Assembly (NCBI RefSeq): GCF_000188155.2
Contig: NZ_KE124774.1
Span: 1,990,356 to 2,054,355, forward strand
Direction of reading: 5' to 3'
Length of the DNA: 64,000 nt
From: Methylocystis sp. ATCC 49242
Lineage (GTDB): Bacteria; Pseudomonadota; Alphaproteobacteria; Rhizobiales; Beijerinckiaceae
Part shown: positions 46,056 to 54,516 of the stretch, one piece after another
How positions within the stretch are numbered: position 1 is the first letter of the stretch
Layout: each line of letters opens with the position of its first letter
The notes under the pieces: generated by a model
Database searches by the model: none
Told to the model about the DNA's origin: nothing
Seen by the model: the letters and a program-made list of their open reading frames with translations, nothing else
Position numbers and translations under genes: made by a program

Positions 46056-47801
46056 ATGTCATCCGCAACGACTCAGCGCGCCCCCACGCGCGAAGATTTT
46101 GCCGCCCTGCTCGACGAAAGCTACGGCAATAACGAGGCTTTCGAAGGGTCCGTCATCAAGGGCCGCGTCGTCGCCATCGAGAAGGACGTCGCCGTCATCG
46201 ACATCGGTCTGAAGACCGAGGGCCGCGTCGCCATCAAGGAATTCACCGGCTACGGCCGCGATCCCGCTCCGAATGTCGGCGACGAGGTCGAGGTCTATCT
46301 CGAGCGCGTCGAGAACGCGCTGGGCGAAGCCGTCATCTCGCGCGACAAGGCGCGCCGCGAGGAGAGCTGGGTCAAGCTCGAAAAGGCGTTCGAGACCAAT
46401 GAGAAGGTCGACGGCGTCATCTTCAACCAGGTCAAGGGCGGCTTCACCGTCGACCTCGACGGCGCCGTGGCCTTCCTGCCGCGCTCGCAGGTGGACATCC
46501 GCCCGATCCGCGACGTCGCGCCGTTGATGAACGTGCCGCAGCCGTTCCACATTCTCAAGATGGACCGCCGCCGCGGCAACATCGTCGTCTCCCGCCGCAC
46601 TGTGCTGGAGGAGAGCCGCGCCGAGCAGCGTCACGAGATCGTGGCGAACCTCGAAGAAGGTCAGGTGATCGACGGCGTCGTGAAGAACATCACGGACTAC
46701 GGCGCCTTCGTGGATCTGGGCGGCATCGACGGCCTGCTGCATGTCACCGACATCGCCTGGCGCCGCGTCAATCATCCGTCCGAGGTGCTGACCATCGGTC
46801 AGACCGTCAAGGTGAAGATCATCAAGATCAATCACGAGACGCACCGCATCTCGCTCGGCATGAAGCAGCTGCTCGAGGATCCGTGGCAGGGCATCGAGGC
46901 CAAGTATCCGATCGGCGCGAAGTTCCATGGCCGCGTGACCAACATCACCGACTACGGCGCCTTCGTGGAGCTGGAGCCGGGCATCGAGGGCCTCGTCCAC
47001 GTCTCCGAGATGAGCTGGACCAAGAAGAACGTCCACCCCGGCAAGATCGTTTCGACGAGCCAGGAAGTCGACGTTCAGGTTCTCGAAGTCGATCCGGTCA
47101 AGCGCCGCATCTCGCTGGGCCTCAAGCAGACCCTGCAAAATCCGTGGGAGGCCTTCGCGGAGAAGCATCCGATCGGCTCGACCGTCTCCGGCGAAGTCAA
47201 GAACAAGACCGAGTTCGGCCTGTTCATCGGCCTCGACGGCGACGTGGACGGCATGGTCCATCTCTCCGATCTCGACTGGAACCGTCCGGGCGAGCAGGTG
47301 ATCGAGGAATACAAGAAGGGTGACGTGATCAACGCTCAGGTTCTCGACGTGGACGTCGAGAAGGAGCGCATCTCGCTCGGCGTGAAGCAGCTTGCGGGCG
47401 ATCCCTTCGCCTCGGTCGGCGGCGGGGAGGAAGGCGGCGACGTCCGCAAGGGCGCCGTGGTCACCTGCGAGGTGGTCGAGGTCAAGGACTCCGGCATCGA
47501 CGTCAAGATCGCCGGCACCGATCTCACGACCTTCATCAAGCGCAGCGAGCTCGCCCGCGACCGCGCCGACCAGCGCCCCGAGCGCTTCGCCGTCGGCGAG
47601 AAGGTCGACGCCCGCGTGACCCTGTTCGACCGCAAGGCGCGCAAGGTCGCCGTCTCCATCAAGGCGCTCGAGGTCGCCGAGGAGAAGGAGGCCATCGCGC
47701 AATACGGATCCGCCGATTCCGGCGCGTCGCTCGGCGACATCCTCGGCGCGGCGCTGAAGGCCCGCGAGGGCGAAGCAAAGAAGGGCAAGAAGGACGAGTA
47801 A
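46056..47801 (+). CDS. rpsA: 30S ribosomal protein S1
   Basis: mRNA-binding ribosomal protein with six S1 OB-fold repeats over 581 residues. The repeats are visible as NITDYGAFVDLGGIDGLLHVTD, NITDYGAFVELEPGIEGLVHVS and similar units (the third to fifth are the most regular). The C-terminus is Lys-rich. GGAGAAACA precedes the ATG. cmk, a frequent upstream neighbour, is absent. It has a terminator of its own. Confidence 0.98.
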   Translation: MSSATTQRAPTREDFAALLDESYGNNEAFEGSVIKGRVVAIEKDVAVIDIGLKTEGRVAIKEFTGYGRDPAPNVGDEVEVYLERVENALGEAVISRDKARREESWVKLEKAFETNEKVDGVIFNQVKGGFTVDLDGAVAFLPRSQVDIRPIRDVAPLMNVPQPFHILKMDRRRGNIVVSRRTVLEESRAEQRHEIVANLEEGQVIDGVVKNITDYGAFVDLGGIDGLLHVTDIAWRRVNHPSEVLTIGQTVKVKIIKINHETHRISLGMKQLLEDPWQGIEAKYPIGAKFHGRVTNITDYGAFVELEPGIEGLVHVSEMSWTKKNVHPGKIVSTSQEVDVQVLEVDPVKRRISLGLKQTLQNPWEAFAEKHPIGSTVSGEVKNKTEFGLFIGLDGDVDGMVHLSDLDWNRPGEQVIEEYKKGDVINAQVLDVDVEKERISLGVKQLAGDPFASVGGGEEGGDVRKGAVVTCEVVEVKDSGIDVKIAGTDLTTFIKRSELARDRADQRPERFAVGEKVDARVTLFDRKARKVAVSIKALEVAEEKEAIAQYGSADSGASLGDILGAALKAREGEAKKGKKDE

Positions 47802-47829
47802 TCCTTCCCCGCAAAAAAAAAGATCAAAG

Positions 47830-47864
47830 GCCCGCGGCGCGCAAACGTCGCGGGCTTTTTCTTT
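47830..47864 (+). terminator. Rho-independent terminator of rpsA
   Basis: GCCCGCGGCG, a 6-base loop, CGTCGCGGGC (10-bp stem with one G-T pair), then TTTTTCTTTT, 29 bases after the rpsA stop. Confidence 0.92.
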
Positions 47865-48008
47865 TGGTTCGGCGCCGCCGAACCCGCGTCAACCTTTCAT
47901 TCACCATAACGCAACCTGTTTTATCGGCGTTAACCCTAGTTTTGGCCGCGCAGGGCAAGATCGGCGCATCGTTAATGCTTGCCGAACGCGAGCCCCTGGA
48001 GTTGCGTC

Positions 48009-48929
48009 ATGAGTGCGAACTCTTTTGATCATGAATATGTCGCCAGTCCTTACATGGGCCCGCTACGCGCCCGACCGCTCGGCGCGCTTGCCGCTTTCGG
48101 CATGGGCGCGGGCGCCTCGCTCATTCTCGCCGCGGCCGTGATCCTGACCCGCCATGCGGCCGACCCCCAGTCTGTCGCCAATGCGGACGCTCCCCCAGCC
48201 GCGGCGGCGCCCGCCGCCAAGATCGCCAACAAGATCGCCGCCGCCGGCCCGGACCAGGCCGGCGACGCCAGGGCGACGCCCTTCAGCGCCTTCGACCTCA
48301 ACGCGCCGGAATTCGAGCGTGAGAAGAAGGTCATCTCGGTGCGCGAGTCCGAAGAGGGCGGCGGCCGCGTCGACAGCCTGACCATGGGCCAGTTCGCGAT
48401 GGGCGCGCCCTTGCTGCGGATCGACATTCACCAGAATCTGACCGCCAGGGACACCAATCCCGACTTCTTCCTCGACATGACCCGTCACGCCGCGCAGCTT
48501 GGCCTCAATGTCGCGAAGATCGGCCAGCCGACGGCGCTGACCACGCGCTTCGGCGCCTTCGAGACCGCCGACATCCGCCTGACCCAACCCGCGAGCGAAG
48601 GGGTCGCGGCGAGCGAGCGCTCCTGCCTTGCCACGCGTCTCGTCGACGGCAAGCTGCCGCTCGAGATCGCCGGTCTCGCCTGCGGCGCGGCAACCCTGCC
48701 GATCGAGCGCGCCTCGCTGGGCTGCATGCTCGACCGGCTGGAATATGTCGCGCCCGGCGACAACAAGGCGCTCAACGAGTTCTTCCTCAACGCCGAGGCG
48801 GCGCGCGGCAAGGGCTGCGCCAATGTCTCGCGTGACGACGTGACAGCGAGCATTCCCGCCCGCAAGCCGCCTGCGAAACGGGCCGCCAGGGCCAAGCCGG
48901 TCGTTCACAAGACCCAGGCCGCCCGCTGA
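48009..48929 (+). CDS. Predicted single-pass membrane protein of unknown function
   Basis: A 306-residue protein not recognised as a known family. One hydrophobic helix at about residues 25-46 follows a short cytoplasmic start. The periplasmic part has an Ala/Pro linker and then a folded region (about 95-270) with five cysteines, among them the pairs SCLATRLVDGKLPLEIAGLAC and LGC...KGC. The tail is Lys/Arg/Pro-rich. GGAG lies before the ATG. It stands alone between rpsA and a small exported protein gene. Confidence 0.7.
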   Translation: MSANSFDHEYVASPYMGPLRARPLGALAAFGMGAGASLILAAAVILTRHAADPQSVANADAPPAAAAPAAKIANKIAAAGPDQAGDARATPFSAFDLNAPEFEREKKVISVRESEEGGGRVDSLTMGQFAMGAPLLRIDIHQNLTARDTNPDFFLDMTRHAAQLGLNVAKIGQPTALTTRFGAFETADIRLTQPASEGVAASERSCLATRLVDGKLPLEIAGLACGAATLPIERASLGCMLDRLEYVAPGDNKALNEFFLNAEAARGKGCANVSRDDVTASIPARKPPAKRAARAKPVVHKTQAAR

Positions 48930-49061
48930 CGCGATGGATGGCGGAGGCGCGACCGCCATTCACTCTAACGGGAAAAAGCCGGATCGCGGATCAAGTCTTG
49001 TCGCTTTTGCGAAACGATCCGCTATTATGATCGTAACCGGTTCAACTTGATGGGGATGGAG

Positions 49062-49388
49062 ATGCGCAAAGCTTCGGTTATTTCGGCGGGACTTGCTTGC
49101 CTGATCGCGCTGGCGGCGGGCGGCGACGCGCTCGCCAAATCGCGCAATCGCCAGCCCGGCTATTCCGTCTCGCAGAGCCGCGGCCCCATCGAGGTCGAGC
49201 GCCGCAGCTTCCTCGACCCGGGCACCAAGGTTCCGACAGGCAGCACGAACCGCTACATGGTGCAGCAGACTTTCAACAATCAGGATCCGATCGAGGCCAA
49301 TCAGCGCAGCTGGTACATGCAGGAGACCCTGCCCCGCAAATATGAAGTGCCTTACGACGACGGCTTCACGCTCGATCTTTTTCCGTAA
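49062..49388 (+). CDS. Small exported protein of unknown function
   Basis: A 108-residue protein with a signal peptide (residues 1-25, ending GDALA). The mature part, rich in polar residues, includes SRGPIEVERRSFLDPGTKVP and ends FTLDLFP. No cysteine occurs in the mature part. Three in-frame ATGs (49050, 49056, 49062) are possible; the last was chosen because GGGG lies six bases upstream. No family was recognised. Confidence 0.6.
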   Translation: MRKASVISAGLACLIALAAGGDALAKSRNRQPGYSVSQSRGPIEVERRSFLDPGTKVPTGSTNRYMVQQTFNNQDPIEANQRSWYMQETLPRKYEVPYDDGFTLDLFP

Positions 49389-49401
49389 GACCGGGTTATT
49401 C

Positions 49402-49430
49402 TTGACACGGGGGACGGGCTGCTGTAGCTC
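49402..49430 (+). promoter_or_regulatory. Possible promoter of rpsD
   Basis: TTGACA (49402-49407), a 17-base spacer and TAGCTC (49425-49430). The -35 is consensus but the -10 matches poorly. It is placed 240 bases before rpsD, which would leave a long leader, as is common for autoregulated ribosomal protein genes. Confidence 0.35.
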
Positions 49431-49669
49431 CCCCTCAGCCTGACGCGGCACCGACCGCGCCGGGCATGCACCCGTGGCTGCTCTCTTCAGTAAAAGACGA
49501 GCGCCTGTCGGCCGGATATCCGGCAGAGGAGGGCGCGTTCCGGACCCCGGCGACGCCGGGAGCGTGCGGGAAACGCGATTGCGGCGAAGCGCCCCGGGCA
49601 TAGGCTCGCGGCGCATTTTCGTCTTTTCGCCTCTCGCGCGCAACGCGACCATGAGAGGACGAAAGTAAA

Positions 49670-50287
49670 GTGACGAAGCGCGCAGAAGCCAAATACAAGC
49701 TCGACCGCCGACTGGGCCAGAACATCTGGGGCCGCCCGAAGAGCCCCGTTAACCGCCGTGAATATGGTCCCGGCCAGCACGGCCAGCGCCGCAAGGGCAA
49801 GCTCTCCGACTACGGCACGCAGCTGAAGGCGAAGCAGAAGCTGAAGGGCTATTACGGCAATATCTCCGAGAAGCAGTTCCGCAAATATTACGCGGAAGCG
49901 ATTCGCATGAAGGGCGACTCGGGAGACAATCTGATCGGCCTGCTGGAGCGCCGTCTCGACGCGGTCGTGTATCGCGCCAAATTCGTGCCGACGGTCTTCG
50001 CCGCGCGCCAGTTCGTTAACCACGGTCACATCCGCGTCAACGGCCGCCGTGTGAACATCCCGTCCTATCTCGTGAAGGTCGGCGATGTGATCGAGGTGAA
50101 GGAAGCCTCGAAGCAGGCGGTGACGGTGCTCGAGTCCGTCGCTCTCGCGGAGCGCGACACGCCGGAATATTACGACGTCGACCACTCCAAGATGACCGCA
50201 AAGCTGACGCGCGTTCCGCACGCGACGGAAGTTCCCTACCCGGTCCAGATGGAGCCGAACCTCGTGATCGAGTTCTATTCGCGCTAA
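49670..50287 (+). CDS. rpsD: 30S ribosomal protein S4
   Basis: Primary 16S rRNA-binding protein of the small subunit. The 205-residue protein has [31 protein letters not shown] N-terminal sequence and an S4 domain ([36 protein letters not shown]). The start is GTG at 49670, with GAGGAC nine bases upstream. A GTG here gives the conserved [13 protein letters not shown] start. It is the last core gene before the AT-richer island. Confidence 0.98.
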   Translation: MTKRAEAKYKLDRRLGQNIWGRPKSPVNRREYGPGQHGQRRKGKLSDYGTQLKAKQKLKGYYGNISEKQFRKYYAEAIRMKGDSGDNLIGLLERRLDAVVYRAKFVPTVFAARQFVNHGHIRVNGRRVNIPSYLVKVGDVIEVKEASKQAVTVLESVALAERDTPEYYDVDHSKMTAKLTRVPHATEVPYPVQMEPNLVIEFYSR

Positions 50288-50299
50288 AGATTTTTAGCG
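50282..50299 (+). repeat. Perfect inverted repeat over the rpsD stop codon
   Basis: CGCTAAA-GATT-TTTAGCG: 7-bp arms and a 4-base loop, with the rpsD TAA inside the left arm. It marks the last base pairs of core-like sequence before the composition changes. Confidence 0.6.
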
Positions 50300-50335
50300 T
50301 CGAATACACAATATATAGTAGCAAAAACAAAGATT

Positions 50336-50373
50336 TAGGCGTCAGCATACTAGATGTTGACGCCTATTTTTTT
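50336..50373 (+). terminator. Rho-independent terminator of rpsD
   Basis: TAGGCGTCA, a 13-base loop, TGACGCCTA (perfect 9-bp stem), then a run of seven T. It lies about 50 bases after the rpsD stop. Confidence 0.9.
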
Positions 50374-50480
50374 ACACACGCACTACACAGAACAAAGCAT
50401 GAACTGAATTGGTTTGGTGAGTTTTAAACGTGCGATGAGCGTGGATTTGGGAGGGAGTTTACACAGACGTTACACAGGCG
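50371..50480. repeat. Two pairs of TACACA repeats with 11-base periodicity
   Basis: TACACA occurs at 50373, 50384, 50460 and 50471. Within each pair the copies start 11 bases apart (one helical turn); the pairs are 87 bases apart. The 23-base units (50371-50393 and 50458-50480) agree at 16 positions. They may be protein-binding arm sites of a recombinase, or an operator for the island genes. Confidence 0.5.
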
Positions 50481-50551
50481 ATTAGCAGGAGGTTGGGGGA
50501 AGAGGGTCGGTGCCCCAAACTCCTGAACTCAGATCTATAGGGGAAAGGCAC

Positions 50552-52135
50552 CTAAGCCCCTACAAGCGTGTACGCTTTAGCATGCAATAATTCAGCGCGA
50601 CGACGAAGAAACTCATCGTAAGAACCCGAATCTAAGGCAGCAATCGAGTCTTTGTCGATAAACTGTGAGATCAGAACGTCTACACGCCCCTCTTCTCCAA
50701 GCTTTAGAATGTGGCTTCGCCAATCCACTGGTCCGGGATGATCCAAGTCCGCCAAACTTCTGAGTAACACATTAGGGAAAATCCTCGGCGAGGGCCCCAC
50801 GTCCAGACCCGATTCCTTCAATTCTTTGCCGGTTAGAATGCTCTCAAAGGCCCTCAAATCAGAGGTAGCCATGAACTCCGATGAGTTTATTTTTTCGCCA
50901 GTCATAAGGCTTTTAGCTTCGTGAATCGCAAACATCGCGGCAAAAGCCCCCGAAAGAGCCTTACCACGTATCAGGCGACGCTCGAAAAAGTCGTCCTTGG
51001 ACAAACGCAAGCGTGTTTCAAGGCCACGAATCTGCCCGTTGATCAATGCACGCCAATCCGATACGGCACGAACTACGTAATGGTCGGGCTTACCTCGAAG
51101 GCTCTCGTTAAATCCTACTGCCCAGAACCAGCGTTTAATCTGATCCAACTCAATAGGTGATTTCGCCTCGCTCATCCCGATTGTCTTGAATAAAACTAAA
51201 AGCTGCCCTTCGTATGGAACAAACGCAATATTTTGAATGCCGAATCCCTGTCGAAGGAACTCTCGGACGGCGTTGAATTTATCCGGAAACGACAGAAACG
51301 CATCCCGCAATTCGCCCGGGCTTCGATTGCGAAGCGACAACAGACCTTCACCAGATGGCGACACCCCGAGGAGAAGACCGACACATTTAATGATCGTCTC
51401 ATCAGATAGTTCAAATCCGGTCACCTGTAGAGGCTCGCGGACTAGGTCCAGATAATGATTGAGATCGAACGACTGATTCCATGTTATCGCACGCATGAAA
51501 TCAATCGTATCAAGACGTGTTCCTGTCGAATTTGTTCGCTCGAAAATTCCAACGATCCGATCAATATCATTACCTTGAATTCTCACGACCGGAACCATGT
51601 AATCTTGAAACGCTGCTTGAGTGCGAAGCAGCTCGTCTAAGAGCGCATCGCCGTCGTTCATTCTCGCAAGACGTGCCTGATGCTCAAGTAATGATCGAGG
51701 CGAAATTAGTGCTGAGAGTGGAATTGCTGAATTAATCTCATCAGCTACGAGGTCACGTTGATGGATAAACCGACGCCCACGCAGATCATAATAAACATTA
51801 AAAGATTCGCACTGTCCCGCTTGGAAATGAAAAGTCCCGTACAACGTTGATAAACGCTGCATCCCATCCAGAATGTAATTCGTCGGGTAAGACTCTGGAA
51901 CATCAGGAAACGCTGTTAATTGGTGACTAGCAATCTCCATCATCTTTCGATCTACATACCAAAGAAGGATGCTTCCGATTGGAAAATGGTCACGAACACT
52001 ACTCAATAGGTCAATGATCTGATTATCCTTCCAGACAAATTCTCGTTGGAAGGCAGGAATGCGCAAGTCCCCCGCCCCGATCTGGCGGAACAGCGTGAAC
52101 AAATGCACGACCGCGGGTTGAGGAGCGCTAATCAT
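50552..52135 (-). CDS. DUF262 protein (GmrS-like domain, no HNH domain)
   Basis: A 527-residue protein. The N-terminal DUF262 (ParB/Srx-like NTPase) domain shows IPAFQREFVWKDNQIIDLLSS, PIGSILLW, LDGMQRLSTLYG and FERTNSTGTRLDTIDFM. The usual DGQQR box is DGMQR here. The C-terminal half has no DUF1524 His-Asn nuclease motif. DUF262 proteins are parts of type IV restriction and other defence systems. The ATG overlaps the stop of the RelA/SpoT-like gene (ATGA), which suggests one functional unit. Base composition is lower in GC than the core. Confidence 0.85.
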   Translation of the reverse strand: MISAPQPAVVHLFTLFRQIGAGDLRIPAFQREFVWKDNQIIDLLSSVRDHFPIGSILLWYVDRKMMEIASHQLTAFPDVPESYPTNYILDGMQRLSTLYGTFHFQAGQCESFNVYYDLRGRRFIHQRDLVADEINSAIPLSALISPRSLLEHQARLARMNDGDALLDELLRTQAAFQDYMVPVVRIQGNDIDRIVGIFERTNSTGTRLDTIDFMRAITWNQSFDLNHYLDLVREPLQVTGFELSDETIIKCVGLLLGVSPSGEGLLSLRNRSPGELRDAFLSFPDKFNAVREFLRQGFGIQNIAFVPYEGQLLVLFKTIGMSEAKSPIELDQIKRWFWAVGFNESLRGKPDHYVVRAVSDWRALINGQIRGLETRLRLSKDDFFERRLIRGKALSGAFAAMFAIHEAKSLMTGEKINSSEFMATSDLRAFESILTGKELKESGLDVGPSPRIFPNVLLRSLADLDHPGPVDWRSHILKLGEEGRVDVLISQFIDKDSIAALDSGSYDEFLRRRAELLHAKAYTLVGA

Positions 52136-53046
52136 GAGTCCGCCTCGCTCGGAGAATCTCGTCCTGCCATTGCTTCTGCATTCACAGTCGGCGCACTCCC
52201 AGAAATGGGCGCTGAAGCGGATTCCATCTCGGAAATAGCCATGTCCTTTCCAGGCATAAGATCGAGCACCTCATCACGAAAGGTCTGAATCACCCCCTCA
52301 AGCAAATGAAGGGTATGACCAAGATACGCTGACCTGAATAGCTGGGAACGTGGCTCCCATCGCCATTTCTGATCGGTGTGGTTTGAAGGCTGAGTGCTAC
52401 GCCGCCCTTCATACAACCCGTGAGTCAAACCGGTGATGAGCTCCGACAACTGAGTCGTTAATTGGAGCTCAAACCATATACATTTTTCTTCAACACCTTC
52501 ATTTACCATGATCTCAACCGGAATTCGGAAGTAAAAGTGCCATGCATAGTATCCTAAATCATTATTCATTGAATAGTATTTCGATTTAATACACCTTTCT
52601 TTACAGAAACTTGCAAGAGCACTAGCAACGAATTTTGGTCCATCCATGTATTTGCATACAAGTCTAGCTCGCAATAAATCATTCATGTTTTCATGCTCGT
52701 ACATGCTGCTATAATCGACAAATCCTTTATCGGGTCTATCTGGAAACCTACGATTGTTAATGCAGTTTATGCGATATACCTTGTTCAGAAGGCTTTGGTA
52801 TGGCTTCGTAAAAACAGACAAGTCGGACGGACTAACCGGGTAATATAAAAGGTGCGGCCTGCCGCCTGCATACTCGGCCGCTATCTCATTCAGGTAGCGT
52901 ATCAAATCATTCATAAACTCTCCGGTTTGAAGCTTCGACTGTGCGGACGCGATATTAAACTCATAGGTCTTGGCACCCGACATAGCCGGATTCGGAAATC
53001 CTAGCTGTGCACCATACCGCGCAAAATAAGCTTCTTCCGAGAGCAT
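52132..53046 (-). CDS. RelA/SpoT-like nucleotidyltransferase domain protein
   Basis: A 304-residue protein. Read by motif, it has a (p)ppGpp-synthetase-like core: KPYQSLLNKVYR (ATP-binding, RxKxxxSxxxK style) at 81-92, Asp123 in NDLLRARLVCKYMD (Mg2+ site), GYYAWH (G-loop style, 165-170), and WFELQLTTQLSELITGLTHGLYE with Glu193 of the ExQ motif. No HD hydrolase domain is present. This is the plan of small alarmone synthetases and toxic variants (ToxSAS, CapRel). The ATG at 53046 was preferred to a TTG at 53064. It is coupled to the DUF262 gene. Confidence 0.65.
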   Translation of the reverse strand: MLSEEAYFARYGAQLGFPNPAMSGAKTYEFNIASAQSKLQTGEFMNDLIRYLNEIAAEYAGGRPHLLYYPVSPSDLSVFTKPYQSLLNKVYRINCINNRRFPDRPDKGFVDYSSMYEHENMNDLLRARLVCKYMDGPKFVASALASFCKERCIKSKYYSMNNDLGYYAWHFYFRIPVEIMVNEGVEEKCIWFELQLTTQLSELITGLTHGLYEGRRSTQPSNHTDQKWRWEPRSQLFRSAYLGHTLHLLEGVIQTFRDEVLDLMPGKDMAISEMESASAPISGSAPTVNAEAMAGRDSPSEADS

Positions 53047-53050
53047 TGAA

Positions 53051-53254
53051 TCACCCGCGATCAATCAGCATTCTTCTCGTCTGATCATTCTCGTCAAGAA
53101 TCATGAGCCTGTGCGCACAAATCGAGCACAGCCGTCTGCTGGAGGGCTCAGCACCGCGCAACATCACAAAAATCATATTCTGTGATGCTGACTTGTAACC
53201 CACTGAAATCATTGGATTCACTTCGGCAATCTCTTCGGTTGCTCTCCTGAACAT
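53051..53254 (-). CDS. Possible small CxxC protein ahead of the RelA/SpoT-like gene
   Basis: 67 codons, from ATG 53254 to TGA 53051, ending four bases before the RelA/SpoT-like ATG. The residues RRLCSICAHRLMILDEND contain one CxxC and read like real coding sequence. No ribosome site is clear, and no family is recognised. It could be the first gene of the operon (for example an antitoxin) or the remnant of one. Confidence 0.35.
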   Translation of the reverse strand: MFRRATEEIAEVNPMISVGYKSASQNMIFVMLRGAEPSSRRLCSICAHRLMILDENDQTRRMLIDRG

Positions 53255-53303
53255 CAGAAAACATGCTTGTTCCGAGCAAATTGTTAGCCAAGAGGAACAA
53301 GCA

Positions 53304-53519
53304 ATGAAACAGGCTCCCGTCCTCACCGAGCGAGATATGAAGCGGGTGCTACAGCACGTAGCCCGAGCACGCTTCCCTGCCCGCAACCGTTGCTTGCTGA
53401 TGCTGAGCTGGCTCGCGGGCATGCGTGTGGCAGAAATAGCCGCGCTGAAGCTAAACGACGTCCTCGCGCCTGACAAGACCATCCGAGCCGAAATCCAACT
53501 CTCCCCTGAACAGACCAAG
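53304..53519 (+). pseudogene. N-terminal fragment of a tyrosine recombinase
   Basis: Codons for MKQAPVLTERDMKRVLQHVA through RNRCLLMLSWLAGMRVAEIAAL and KLNDVL match the N-terminal part of a phage-type integrase catalytic domain; RVAEIAALKLNDV holds the first catalytic Arg. The frame is cut at about 53519 by the left end of the IS21-family element, and the missing C-terminal part is not found after the right end. GAGGAACAAGCA precedes the ATG. Confidence 0.75.
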
Positions 53520-53673
53520 TGTCAATGGCGGGGACAAAATGTGCATGAAGGCGGGGTAAAAGTGTACCGGTCTGGTTTCGAGAAAAGGGCCGCACGGCCC
53601 TTGTAGTTTAGTTGACGCGGGCGTTGAGGCGCGCGGAGCGTAGCGCAGCGCGGTTCAACGCGCGCGACGGCGA

Positions 53674-54516
53674 TCAGTTCGTCGTGTCGGCGCCTCCTTT
53701 GTCGATTGCGGGCGCGTCGGGGAGATCGCGGTTTCGCCGTTGCGCTTTCTTTGCGGTCGAGAGCCGATAGCTCTCGCCGTTCATTTCCAGAATGTGGACA
53801 TGATGGGTGAGCCGGTCGAGCAATGCGCCGGTGAGACGCTCGGAGCCAAACACCGACGTCCATTCATCAAAGGGCAGATTGCTGGTCACCAGCGTCGCAC
53901 CGCGTTCATAGCGCTGGCTGAAGACCTCGAAGAGCAGCTCTGAGCCGACCGCCGTGAACGGCGCATAGCCCAGTTCGTCGACGATCAGCAGTTTGACGGT
54001 GTTGAGATGCTTTTGCAGCGCGCGCAGGCGGCGCTCGTCGCGCGCCTCCATCAGTTCGTGCACAAGAGCCGCGGCGGTCGTGAACGCGACGCTGAACCCC
54101 TTCTGGCAGGCGGCGAGCCCCAGGGCGAGCGCGACGTGGGTCTTCCCCGTTCCGCTTGGCCCAAGGGCGATGCAGTTCTGTCGCTTCTCGATCCATTCGC
54201 ACCGCGCCAGCTCCAGCACGAGCGGCTTGTTGAGTGAAGGCTGGGCGGTAAAGTCAAATGTGTCGAGGCTTTTGACCTGCGTAAAGCGCGCCAGCCGGAT
54301 GCGGCGCTCGACATTGCGCCGCTCGCGATCAATGCGCTCCAGTTCGCACAGGCGTAGCAGATAGCGCGGGTAATCGGCGCGGTCCTGCGCCGACTCCAGC
54401 GCCACCTTCTCATATTCGCGCGCGAAGGTGGGAAGCTTCAGCGCCTTGAGATGATTACCCAGCAGCACCTGCGGCGCGACGATCGTCTGCGAACCCGTCT
54501 CATGCGAGGTGGTCAT
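53674..54516 (-). CDS. istB: IS21 transposition helper ATPase IstB
   Basis: A 280-residue AAA+ ATPase that assists the IstA transposase. It has Walker A ALGPSGTGKTHVALALG near residue 118, Walker B LLIVDELGYAP near residue 175, and SNLPFDEWTSVFGSERLTGALLDRL-like sensor sequence. Complete. The start overlaps the istA stop. Confidence 0.95.
   Translation of the reverse strand: MTTSHETGSQTIVAPQVLLGNHLKALKLPTFAREYEKVALESAQDRADYPRYLLRLCELERIDRERRNVERRIRLARFTQVKSLDTFDFTAQPSLNKPLVLELARCEWIEKRQNCIALGPSGTGKTHVALALGLAACQKGFSVAFTTAAALVHELMEARDERRLRALQKHLNTVKLLIVDELGYAPFTAVGSELLFEVFSQRYERGATLVTSNLPFDEWTSVFGSERLTGALLDRLTHHVHILEMNGESYRLSTAKKAQRRNRDLPDAPAIDKGGADTTN

Noticed and set aside
53255-53518. Minus-strand open frame extending the small CxxC ORF upstream
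   Set aside because: This part is antisense to the recombinase fragment, which has clear family motifs.
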